Made by a program: the position numbers and the translations under genes. DNA of 31,278 nucleotides from an uncultured Erwinia sp. (GTDB taxonomy: Bacteria > Pseudomonadota > Gammaproteobacteria > Enterobacterales > Enterobacteriaceae). Positions 1 to 6,837 of this stretch are shown here, piece after piece (the first letter of the stretch is position 1; each line of letters starts with the position of its first letter). The stretch covers positions 1-31,278 of the forward strand of contig CAMIKG010000054.1 of assembly GCA_946221915.1 (NCBI GenBank), written 5' to 3'. The notes under the pieces were generated by a model. It had not been told where the DNA came from and did not search any database. It saw only the letters and a list, made by a program, of their open reading frames with translations.

Positions 1-132
1 GGGGAGGGTTAGGGAGGGGGAGCAAGTGGCAGAGGAGTAAGCAGCAGAGAAGTAAGCTGTCAGAAGAACCGAGTCGCCAGCTCCCCCATCCCAGCCTTCC
101 CCCACGCCGTGGGGGAAGGGGCCGTTAGTTGC
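1..132. repeat. Palindromic intergenic repeat, copy 1
   Basis: Two inverted repeats in series. The outer pair is GGGGGAGC at 16-23 and GCTCCCCC at 80-87. The second is a perfect 11-bp hairpin (CCTTCCCCCAC at 95-105, loop GCC, GTGGGGGAAGG at 109-119). The stretch at 71-103 nearly repeats 1686-1718, so this is a dispersed element. Copy 1 has a longer interior than copy 2. The left edge is uncertain because the window begins here. There is no coding potential and no T-run, so it resembles a REP- or MITE-like element rather than a terminator. The family is not identified. Confidence 0.7.
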
Positions 133-134
133 CC

Positions 135-166
135 CACTCTGCCACTCTGCCACTCTGCCACTCTGC
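135..166. repeat. Four tandem copies of an 8-bp unit
   Basis: The unit CACTCTGC occurs four times in a row without mismatch, ending 9 bp before the stop codon of the LacI-like gene. It adjoins palindromic repeat copy 1. Such short tandem repeats can change copy number by polymerase slippage. Here it lies in a non-coding spacer, so no phase-variation role is evident. Confidence 0.85.
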
Positions 167-175
167 ATAAATCAC

Positions 176-1036
176 TCAGTGACGAATCGCGCAACCACAT
201 TTCACCATATCGGCATGGTTGTGCACATGTTTGCCAAGATGCGAATGCCTGACCTGCAACTCGCCCTGTCGCCATGCGCCGTTGTCATCCGTTTTATTGT
301 CCAGCAGCCGGTTCAGCGCTTCGCCAACCAGTAAATCGCTGCGCGGCGCCCAACTGGTGAGATGCCAGGTCGATGCCCGCGCTTCATCCACATCACCAAA
401 GCCCGCAACGGCGATATGCACACCCTGACCAAAATCACGGATCGCCTGCTGCGCGCCAAACGCCAGCTCATCGTTTTCGCAGAACAGCACGTTGATACGC
501 TCAGAAGAGCGCGCCTTTTTCAGATAAGCCGTGGTCGCCTGATACGCCCGCTCGCGGTCGTCGCCATCTGCCGTCAGTTCAGCGTTCAGCGCTTTACCCG
601 CCTGCTGCAGCGCAGCGAGATACCCTTCCCTGCGCGCCAGCGGAGTGGCGGATGCTTTGCCCTGCAAATAGCCAAAGCGCTCATGGCCCTGCGCCAGCAG
701 CAACCGACCAATATCAACGCCTGCGGCATAATCATCGGCGCTGACACCCTGCGCAGCATCGCTGCCAAGCGCAATCGCGGGCACCTGCGGCAACACTTCA
801 GCCGCAGTCTCAATCTGCTGCGGGGCAACCGCATCGAGGAACAGCAGCCCATCCACCTGAAGTTGCTCAGCCATCTGCAGCAGTGACGGATAGCGGGCAT
901 CAGCGTCTACATTCAGCAGCAGCGTGATACAGCCACGCTGATTGAGTTGCCGGGTCACTTCGTTCAGCAGCTTCACACTGTACGGATTACTGAACTGATT
1001 GCTGACTACACCGATAATCTTGCTGTTATGTTGCAT
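176..1036 (-). pseudogene. LacI/PurR-family regulator lacking its helix-turn-helix (probable remnant)
   Basis: From the ATG at 1036 the reading frame gives about 286 residues of a periplasmic-binding-protein-like effector domain. It begins in the hinge (AKAMQHNSKIIGVVSN) and continues with typical LacI-family segments (QVDGLLFLDA, GRLLLAQGHERFGYLQG, FCENDELAFGAQQAIRDFG). Family members are usually 330-345 residues and start with an HTH of about 50 residues, which is missing. The frame stays open upstream to 1132 but that extension has no HTH signature. Another frame at about 1205-1111 reads ATAIKELALA, which resembles the start of a LacI HTH (compare ATIKDVARLA in GalR). The simplest inference is that the HTH was lost by small deletions or frameshifts, leaving a protein that cannot bind DNA. 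The effector is unknown. An alternative is a real HTH-less sugar-binding protein. It is divergent from the EamA gene. Confidence 0.6.
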
Positions 1037-1218
1037 CGCCTTTGCCGTCTCCTTTAGGGTGGTTGGACCGCAGTCACGCCTGACTGAACGGATGAATGAA
1101 CAGCGTAACAGATTAATTAAAGATGTCATCACGGCAGGCGATTGCCAGTGCTAACTCTTTGATAGCCGTCGCAATGTCCGGTACTATTTTCTTGTCTTCT
1201 GTCATTGCGGAATAACTC

Positions 1219-1653
1219 ATGTTTGCAGGTAACAGCTGGTTAATCTGGGCGCTGCTGTCGGCGTTTTTCGCCGCCATGACGGCAATTTTCGCCAAAATCG
1301 GCGTACAGAATGTGGATTCAGACCTGGCGACGCTGATCCGCACCTTTATTATTATCGCGGTGCTGTCGCTGTTTATTGCTTTTACCGGCAAGTGGCGCAA
1401 CCCGCTGGAGATCAGCAGCCGCAGCTGGCTGTTTCTGCTGCTGTCTGGTCTGGCGACAGGTGCATCGTGGGTGTGTTATTTCCGCGCGCTGAAAGTGGGC
1501 GAAGCGTTTAAAGTGGCGCCAGTTGATAAACTCAGCCTGGTGATGGTGGCGCTTTTCGCCACGCTGTTTCTTGGCGAACGGCCCAATTTACGCGAGTGGG
1601 CAGGACTGGGCTTAGTAGCCGCGGGGGTCGTTCTGATTGCGTGGCGCCGCTGA
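1219..1653 (+). CDS. EamA-family (DMT superfamily) small membrane transporter
   Basis: This 144-residue protein is almost entirely hydrophobic and has about five predicted membrane helices (roughly 5-23, 31-54, 66-85, 96-118, 123-141). It matches one EamA domain, with the usual ending in which a loop LGERPNLREWAG leads into a final helix and WRR. Full-length DMT exporters carry two such domains, and single-domain members are thought to work as dimers. The substrate cannot be read from the sequence. The start is an ATG with only a weak upstream GGAA. The gene is divergent from the LacI-like remnant, so it may once have been its target (inference). A palindromic repeat lies 10 bp after the stop codon. 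Confidence 0.8.
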   Translation: MFAGNSWLIWALLSAFFAAMTAIFAKIGVQNVDSDLATLIRTFIIIAVLSLFIAFTGKWRNPLEISSRSWLFLLLSGLATGASWVCYFRALKVGEAFKVAPVDKLSLVMVALFATLFLGERPNLREWAGLGLVAAGVVLIAWRR

Positions 1654-1660
1654 AGGTTGT

Positions 1661-1750
1661 GAGGGGGAGCAACAGACTCGGTACGGAGTCGTCAGCTCCC
1701 CCATCCCAACCTTCCCCCGCCTCGCGAGGGAAGGAGCAGTTCGTGCCCCG
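1661..1750. repeat. Palindromic intergenic repeat, copy 2
   Basis: It carries the same outer arms as copy 1 (GGGGGAGC at 1663-1670, GCTCCCCC at 1695-1702). Nested inside is a second inverted repeat, GACTC and GAGTC, around GGTACG. A CCTTCCC/GGGAAGG hairpin follows at 1710-1734. It lies between the EamA gene and the eptA promoter. It could protect or end the EamA transcript, but there is no T-run. Confidence 0.75.
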
Positions 1751-1815
1751 CATCGCCGTAAATGTTGCACTCCCCATCAAACACCAGGCATCTCTATCTC
1801 TAACCTCCCGCAAAC

Positions 1816-1856
1816 CTTAAGTTCTTAAGGTTGTCTTAAACTTACTTCGTCACCAT
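1816..1856 (+). promoter_or_regulatory. PmrA (BasR) box and eptA promoter
   Basis: Three half-sites lie in a row: CTTAAG at 1816-1821, CTTAAG at 1824-1829 and CTTAAA at 1835-1840. The last two are separated by 5 bp, matching the known PmrA box (YTTAAK-N5-YTTAAK). Ten bases after the box is a weak -10 candidate, CACCAT at 1851-1856, the same spacing as in the pmrR promoter. The site predicts autoactivation of eptA-basR-basS by phosphorylated BasR under ferric iron, mild acid or antimicrobial-peptide stress. The extra 5' half-site is unusual. Confidence 0.88.
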
Positions 1857-1885
1857 GGAGCCACTTTCTGCTTCAGGTTACGAAT

Positions 1886-3526
1886 ATGCTGCTGTCATCC
1901 CTTAAACGCCCAACGCTGGGCAAACTGCCTTTTTTATTATTCTGCGCGCTGTATATCGCCGTGTTTCTCAATCTGGCGTATTACCATCAGGTCACACAAC
2001 TGGTGGCGCTGGACTCGCTGCATAACATCCTGTTTCTGCTCTCCATGCCGCTGGTGGCGTTCAGCGTGATCAATATTGTCATTACGCTGGCCTCGTTCCT
2101 GTGGCTGGATCGGCTGGTGATCGCGCTGTTTGTGCTGCTCTGCGCATCGGCGCAATACTTCATCATGACCTATGGCATCATCGTTGACCGTTCGATGATC
2201 ACCAATATTCTCGATACCACCCCGGCGGAGAGCTTTGCGCTGCTGTCGCCAAAGCTGGCGCTGGTCTTGCTGCTTAGCGCCTTTCTGCCGCTGCTGCTGA
2301 TCTTCGCCGTGCGCAGCAAAAAGGGCGTCGCGCGCCTGCGCAGCGTGCTGCTGAGAATCGCCAGCATTGCCCTTTCCGTGGCGCTACTGCTGCTGATCGC
2401 CCTGTTTTTATACAAAGATTACGCCTCGCTGTTTCGCAACAACAAAGAGCTGGTGAAATCACTCAGTCCGTCGAATTCGATTGCTGCCGTTTACTCTTAT
2501 TACACCCACCACCGGCTGGACAATTTACCGCTGGTGAGAATCGGTGAAGATGCACACCGCGCTCCCGCCGTGGCGAGTGATGGGCGTAAAAATCTCACTA
2601 TCCTGATCGTCGGCGAAACCTCGCGCGCTGAGAATTTCGGGCTCGGTGGATATGCGCGCAACACCACTCCGCTGCTGGCAAAAGATGACGTGCTCTATTA
2701 CCCCAACACCACCTCCTGCGGCACCGCCACGGCGATCTCCGTGCCCTGCATGTTCTCCGGCATGAAGCGGACGAATTATGATGAGCAGCTCGCCAGCCAC
2801 CAGGAAGGGTTGCTGGATGTGATCCAGCGGGCTGGCGTCAGCGTGTTGTGGAATGAGAATGATGGCGGCTGCAAAGGCGCCTGTGACCGCGTGCCGCACC
2901 AGGACATCACCGCACTGAATCTGGACGGTCTGTGCATTGAGGGCGAATGCCACGATGAAGCGCTGTTCCATGGTCTGGAAGCGTATATCGACAACCTGCA
3001 GCAGGATGGCGTCATTGTGCTGCATACCATTGGCAGCCACGGCCCGACTTATTATCACCGCTATCCGCCGCAGTTCCGCCAGTTCACCCCTACCTGCGAC
3101 ACCAATGAGATCCAGAACTGCTCGCAGCAGCAGCTGGTGAATACCTACGACAATACCCTGCTGTATATCGATTTTATCATCGACAAAGCCATTAGCCTGC
3201 TGAAAGCGCATCAGGATAAATTCACCACCAGCCTGGTGTATCTCTCCGATCATGGCGAATCACTGGGTGAAAACGGCGTCTACCTGCACGGCCTGCCTTA
3301 CAGCATCGCGCCAGAAACGCAGAAACATATTCCGATGGTGATCTGGTTATCGCCGCAATTCCGCCAGCGTTATGCGGTGGACGAAAGCTGTCTGAAAAAA
3401 CGTGCGGCGACAGGTGTTTATTCGCAGGACAATCTTTTCGCCACAATGCTAGGATTAACCGCAGTGCAGACGCAGCTTTATCAGCCGCAGGACGATATTC
3501 TGTCGCCCTGCCGGGGTGCGCAGTGA
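1886..3526 (+). CDS. eptA: Lipid A phosphoethanolamine transferase EptA (PmrC)
   Basis: EptA transfers phosphoethanolamine from phosphatidylethanolamine to lipid A phosphates on the periplasmic side of the inner membrane. This lowers negative charge and gives polymyxin resistance. The protein has 546 residues, against about 547 in E. coli. Five membrane helices occupy roughly residues 14-172, followed by a periplasmic sulfatase-fold domain. Family catalytic residues are visible: Glu244 in GETSRAENF, the nucleophile Thr280 in SCGTATAISVP, His385 in GSHGP, and Asp455-His456 in LSDHGES (zinc ligands). Many cysteines in the soluble domain are consistent with the disulfides known in the family. 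The ATG has only a weak AGG upstream. It is the first gene of the eptA-basR-basS operon and is preceded by a PmrA box. The gene looks intact. Confidence 0.96.
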   Translation: MLLSSLKRPTLGKLPFLLFCALYIAVFLNLAYYHQVTQLVALDSLHNILFLLSMPLVAFSVINIVITLASFLWLDRLVIALFVLLCASAQYFIMTYGIIVDRSMITNILDTTPAESFALLSPKLALVLLLSAFLPLLLIFAVRSKKGVARLRSVLLRIASIALSVALLLLIALFLYKDYASLFRNNKELVKSLSPSNSIAAVYSYYTHHRLDNLPLVRIGEDAHRAPAVASDGRKNLTILIVGETSRAENFGLGGYARNTTPLLAKDDVLYYPNTTSCGTATAISVPCMFSGMKRTNYDEQLASHQEGLLDVIQRAGVSVLWNENDGGCKGACDRVPHQDITALNLDGLCIEGECHDEALFHGLEAYIDNLQQDGVIVLHTIGSHGPTYYHRYPPQFRQFTPTCDTNEIQNCSQQQLVNTYDNTLLYIDFIIDKAISLLKAHQDKFTTSLVYLSDHGESLGENGVYLHGLPYSIAPETQKHIPMVIWLSPQFRQRYAVDESCLKKRAATGVYSQDNLFATMLGLTAVQTQLYQPQDDILSPCRGAQ

Positions 3527-4203
3527 TGAAAATATTGATTGTCGAAGATGACCCGTTACTGCAGCAGGGATTAACCCTTGCGATGCAAAGCGAGGGCTAT
3601 GCCTGTGACAGTGTCACAACCGCCCGTGAGGCAGAAGCCTCGCTGGCGACGGCCTGTTACAGCCTGATGGTGCTGGATCTTGGGCTGCCGGATGAGGATG
3701 GCCTGCGCCTGCTGCAGCGCCTGCGCCAGAAGAAGCAGACGCTGCCGGTACTGATCCTGACGGCGCGCGATACGCTCGCCGATCGCATCAGCGGGCTGGA
3801 TGCTGGTAGCGATGACTACCTGATCAAACCCTTCGCGCTGGAAGAGCTGCTGGCACGCACCCGCGCGCTGCTGCGCCGTCAGCATAATCAGGGCGATAAC
3901 CTGCTGGCAGTCGGCGATCTGCTGCTGAATATCAGAAGCCGGCAGATTTCGCGCCAGGGCGAGGTGCTGAGCCTGACGCCGAAAGAGTTCGCCCTGCTCT
4001 CGCGTCTGATGTTAAAGGCGGGCACGCCAGTGCACCGCGAAGTGCTGTTTAATGATATCTACAGCTGGGAGCATGAACCGGCGACCAACTCGCTCGAAGT
4101 GCATATGCATAACCTGCGCGAGAAAATTGGCAAAACGCGCATCCGCACCATTCGAGGTTTTGGCTACCAGCTGGAGCCAGTGACGCAGGGGAATGCCTCG
4201 TGA
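3526..4203 (+). CDS. basR: Response regulator BasR (PmrA)
   Basis: An OmpR/PhoB-class two-component regulator of 225 residues. The receiver domain starts MKILIVEDD, with the acidic pocket at Asp8/Asp9 and the phospho-acceptor Asp51 in VLDLGLPDEDG; KPF follows at about 101. The C-terminal winged helix ends in RIRTIRGFGYQLEP. Sequence similarity to E. coli BasR is high throughout. I chose the ATG at 3526, which overlaps the eptA stop codon (TGATG), over the GTG one codon earlier. BasR activates lipid A modification genes through PmrA boxes, two of which are visible in this window (before eptA and before pmrR). It is translationally coupled to both neighbours. Confidence 0.96.
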   Translation: MKILIVEDDPLLQQGLTLAMQSEGYACDSVTTAREAEASLATACYSLMVLDLGLPDEDGLRLLQRLRQKKQTLPVLILTARDTLADRISGLDAGSDDYLIKPFALEELLARTRALLRRQHNQGDNLLAVGDLLLNIRSRQISRQGEVLSLTPKEFALLSRLMLKAGTPVHREVLFNDIYSWEHEPATNSLEVHMHNLREKIGKTRIRTIRGFGYQLEPVTQGNAS

Positions 4204-5288
4204 TTTCGCTGCAGAAACTCACCCTGCGCCAGCGGCTGATAATCACCATTGGCTTTATTATGCTGGCGTGCCAGCTGTTTAGCGTGTTCTGGCTGTGGCA
4301 TGAAAGCGAAGAGCAGATTCAGTTACTGGTCGCCAGCGCGCTGGAAAACGTCAATAACCGCAGCCATATCAGCAAGGAAGTGCATGAAGCCATCGCCAGT
4401 TTGCTGATCCCCTCCCTGCTGATGCTGTTGCTGTCACTCATCCTCTGCTATCAGTCGATAAGATGGCTGACGCGCCCGCTGATCGAGCTGCGCCATGAGC
4501 TGGAGACGCGTACGGCGGATAACCTCAACCCTATTATGCTGAAAAGTAACGTCGCGGAAGTGGCAGCGGTGATCGCGGAGATTAACCAGCTGGTCGCGCG
4601 CCTGACCAGCACGCTGGACAATGAACGGCTGTTTACCGCCGATGTCGCCCATGAGCTGCGTACGCCGCTGGCGGGCGTGCGGCTGCATCTGGAACTGCTC
4701 GGTAAAACCCATCAGCTTGATGTCGCACCGCTGCTCCAGCGGCTGGAGCAGATGACAGAGAGCGTGTCGCAGCTGCTGCAACTGGCGCGCGTCGGCCAAT
4801 CCTTTTCTGCGGGCAATTATCAGACGGTATGGCTGGATCAGGATGTGATCCAGCCTCTGCGCGCGGAACTGCAGGAGATGCTGCAACAGCGCCAGCAGCG
4901 GTTAATTCTGCCTGCCCGCGCGCAGGATGTGGCGGTGCGTGGCGATGCGACGCTGCTGCGCGTGTTGCTGCGTAATCTGGTGGAAAACGCCCATCGCTAC
5001 AGCCCGCAGGGCTCAGTGATTACCGTCAGTGCGGGCAGCGCAAACGCGCCACTGCTGATGGTGGAAGATGAAGGTGACGGTATTGATGAAACAAAGCGTG
5101 GCGATCTGAGCCAGGCGTTTGTGCGCATGGACAGTCGCTATGGCGGCATTGGCCTTGGTCTGAGCATCGTCAGCCGCATTGCCCAACTGCATCAGGCCCA
5201 GTTTGTGCTGCAAAACCGCGCCGACGCCAGCGGCTGCCAGGCCAGCGTCCGGCTGCAGCCGCCAGCCGCGCCGCCCGTCAGCAGGTAA
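4200..5288 (+). CDS. basS: Sensor histidine kinase BasS (PmrB)
   Basis: An inner-membrane sensor kinase of 362 residues (about 363 in E. coli) that phosphorylates BasR. Two membrane helices (about 13-33 and 65-88) enclose a short periplasmic loop of about 30 residues. The loop keeps two ExxE motifs, E35-SE-E38 and E60-VH-E63, the type shown in Salmonella PmrB to sense ferric iron. A HAMP segment follows, then the H-box with His151 in VAHELRTPLAG, the N-box in LRNLVENAHRYS, and G-boxes EDEGDGIDE and GGIGLGLSIVSR. Translation starts at a GTG overlapping the basR stop codon (GTGA). The last 11 bp overlap the end of the convergent pmrR gene. No terminator was seen after it. Confidence 0.95.
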   Translation: MISLQKLTLRQRLIITIGFIMLACQLFSVFWLWHESEEQIQLLVASALENVNNRSHISKEVHEAIASLLIPSLLMLLLSLILCYQSIRWLTRPLIELRHELETRTADNLNPIMLKSNVAEVAAVIAEINQLVARLTSTLDNERLFTADVAHELRTPLAGVRLHLELLGKTHQLDVAPLLQRLEQMTESVSQLLQLARVGQSFSAGNYQTVWLDQDVIQPLRAELQEMLQQRQQRLILPARAQDVAVRGDATLLRVLLRNLVENAHRYSPQGSVITVSAGSANAPLLMVEDEGDGIDETKRGDLSQAFVRMDSRYGGIGLGLSIVSRIAQLHQAQFVLQNRADASGCQASVRLQPPAAPPVSR

Positions 5289-5364
5289 ACCACAGATACA
5301 GAAAGCTGGCGCTGACCAGCACACTCAGCAGTACGGCGCTGCTCTCACTGATTCGTTGTTGCAT
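5278..5364 (-). CDS. pmrR: PmrR-like small inner-membrane peptide
   Basis: A 28-residue gene encoding MQQRISESSAVLLSVLVSAS followed by FLYLWFTC. It has a basic N-terminus and one membrane helix. It aligns without gaps to the PmrR peptide as I recall it from Escherichia and Salmonella (xxRxxES...SVLVxxSFLYxWF). There PmrR is induced by PmrA and inhibits LpxT, which adds a phosphate to lipid A, so that EptA can use the site. The ATG has a GGGAGAG ribosome-binding site 5-6 nt upstream, and a consensus PmrA box ends 46 nt upstream. It is convergent with basS and overlaps its stop by 11 bp. The similarity is from memory rather than a search. Confidence 0.88.
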   Translation of the reverse strand: MQQRISESSAVLLSVLVSASFLYLWFTC

Positions 5365-5366
5365 AG

Positions 5367-5398
5367 ACACTCTCCCAGGTTGCGTTATGGGAGAGTGT
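5367..5398. repeat. 11-bp perfect inverted repeat at the pmrR start
   Basis: ACACTCTCCCA at 5367-5377 and TGGGAGAGTGT at 5388-5398 are exact reverse complements around a 10-nt spacer. In a minus-strand transcript the 3' arm contains the pmrR ribosome-binding site. In DNA the other arm overlaps the proposed -10 box (TACACT at 5399-5394). No T-run follows on either strand, so a classical terminator is unlikely. Confidence 0.8.
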
Positions 5399-5426
5399 AC
5401 GGGGTGAGTATTAAGGAAACATTAAG
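5394..5426 (-). promoter_or_regulatory. PmrA (BasR) box and pmrR promoter
   Basis: On the minus strand CTTAAT (5426-5421), GTTTC, CTTAAT (5415-5410) is a perfect PmrA box. A -10 candidate TACACT follows after 10 nt (5399-5394), so the box sits over the -35 region as expected for class II activation. The first half-site includes the TAA stop codon of the Sel1-repeat gene, the last gene of the T6SS operon. Confidence 0.9.
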
Positions 5427-6837
5427 CGGCAGGATTACCCGCCTCGTCACTGTCATCCTGCGGCATCGCGCCGCTGGCAATACGCTTACGCCATAACTGC
5501 GCCAGCGTCTGCGCGGTTTTGATCTCCTGCGGCTGCATCGTCGCCTCCACATCGTTCAGCGCTGCCAGCGCCTCTTTCATGCCTTCGGTGGCGGCGAGTG
5601 AGTACCAGGCATAGGCGTGGATGCGATTGCGCGGCGCGCCCAGCCCCTCCTGGCGCATCATGCCCATGCGGTACTGCGCCATGCGCTGATCTTTCAGCGC
5701 CGCCAGACGATACTGCTTAAACGCACGCGCAAAGTCCTCTTTGCCGCCCTGCCCGAGGCGCAGCATCTCGCCCAGTTCATAACGCGCCTGGGTATCGCCG
5801 CCGTCCGCCAGCGTCTGCCAGGCTTCGCGCGCCAGGATCTGGTCGCCGCGCGTCATATACAGCGTGGCAAGCGCCTGCTGCGCCGGAAGATAGTCGCCGG
5901 CGGCGGACTGGCGCAGATAGCGTTCGCGCGCCTCTTCATCGCTTAAGCGCTGGCTGTAAAGATATTGCGCTTCAGCATCGCCGCCGTTCACCGCCTTCAG
6001 CAGCCACGCCTGGCCGCTGCGTTCATTCTGCGCCACGCCTTTGCCAGTGAAATAGGCCTGCGCCAGCCAGCGCTGCGACGCGGCATCACCGGCCGCCGCC
6101 GCTTTCTGATACCATGCCAGCGCTTCGCCTCCGCTGCTGTGCGCGCCCATCCAGCGCTGGGCCGGTGGATAGCCGCGGCTGGCGGACTGATAGTAAAGAC
6201 GCTGCGCCATATCGCTGCGTTGATCGACGCCATTACCCTGTTCATAGCGGGTTGCCAGCTGATACTGCGCCTGCGGATTATCCTGGCTGGCCGCTTTTTC
6301 CAGCCAGCTCAGCGCGTCCTGCTCTGCCCCCTGGTGACTGGCGTACCACTGCGCCAGCGCCAGCTGCGCTGCGGCATTGCCCTGCCCGGCGGCGGTATCC
6401 ACCGCATCAATGCAGTCCGCCACCAGCCTGCCCTCATGCTGCTGCTGGCAATGCTGCGCCAGCTGCCAGCTCGCCTGACCGTTGCCCAGCGACGAGGCGC
6501 GCCGCCACCATTTCAGCGCCAGCGGCAGATTGCGCGGCTCACCCAGCCCGACGTTGTACCAGTCACCGACCTGGCGTGATGCCTCAGCACGCTGTTCCTG
6601 CGACAGGCTGGAAATCATGCTTCTGTCGCCCACCTGCTGCATCAGCGCCATCGCCCGCGGATACTCCTTGCGCGCCGCCAGCTGCTGCGCCAGCCGGTAT
6701 TGCGCCTGCGCATCGCCATCCTTTGCCGCCTGCTCCAGCTGGCTGGCAGACAGGGAATCCACCGACTGGCTGGCGCAGCCGCTGAGCGCCACACTCACCA
6801 GCAGCGCCAGGGTTACTGCCTGATTGCGTCGCGCCAT
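5422..6837 (-). CDS. Sel1-repeat lipoprotein at the end of the T6SS operon
   Basis: A 471-residue protein with a lipoprotein signal peptide. A short basic start is followed by a hydrophobic stretch and the lipobox ALSGC with Cys21. Ala at +2 predicts sorting to the outer membrane. From about residue 35 to 435 there are around ten Sel1-type repeats of about 36 residues, recognisable by AQYxLAxxY and AxxWYxxAAxxGxxxA (for example ALAWYQKAAAAGDAASQRWL and HAYAWYSLAATEGMKEAL). Sel1 repeats form helical scaffolds for protein-protein contact. The ATG overlaps the vasL stop codon (TGATG) and has AAGGAG at good spacing, so it belongs to the T6SS operon. Its T6SS role is unknown. A periplasmic adaptor or stabiliser of the TssJLM complex is a guess. 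Confidence 0.85.
   Translation of the reverse strand: MARRNQAVTLALLVSVALSGCASQSVDSLSASQLEQAAKDGDAQAQYRLAQQLAARKEYPRAMALMQQVGDRSMISSLSQEQRAEASRQVGDWYNVGLGEPRNLPLALKWWRRASSLGNGQASWQLAQHCQQQHEGRLVADCIDAVDTAAGQGNAAAQLALAQWYASHQGAEQDALSWLEKAASQDNPQAQYQLATRYEQGNGVDQRSDMAQRLYYQSASRGYPPAQRWMGAHSSGGEALAWYQKAAAAGDAASQRWLAQAYFTGKGVAQNERSGQAWLLKAVNGGDAEAQYLYSQRLSDEEARERYLRQSAAGDYLPAQQALATLYMTRGDQILAREAWQTLADGGDTQARYELGEMLRLGQGGKEDFARAFKQYRLAALKDQRMAQYRMGMMRQEGLGAPRNRIHAYAWYSLAATEGMKEALAALNDVEATMQPQEIKTAQTLAQLWRKRIASGAMPQDDSDEAGNPAA

Noticed and set aside
1855..1905. Possible 16-codon leader peptide overlapping the eptA start
   Set aside because: The predicted transcript start (about 1863) is downstream of its ATG, so it would not be in the mRNA.
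2525..3253. 242-codon minus-strand frame inside eptA
   Set aside because: It is antisense to the conserved catalytic domain of EptA, with no ribosome-binding site or recognisable family.
5965..6785. Long plus-strand reading frames opposite the Sel1-repeat gene
   Set aside because: They are shadows of GC-rich coding DNA, with Arg/Ala/Pro-rich composition and no family signature. The same applies to the long opposite frames within the other T6SS genes.
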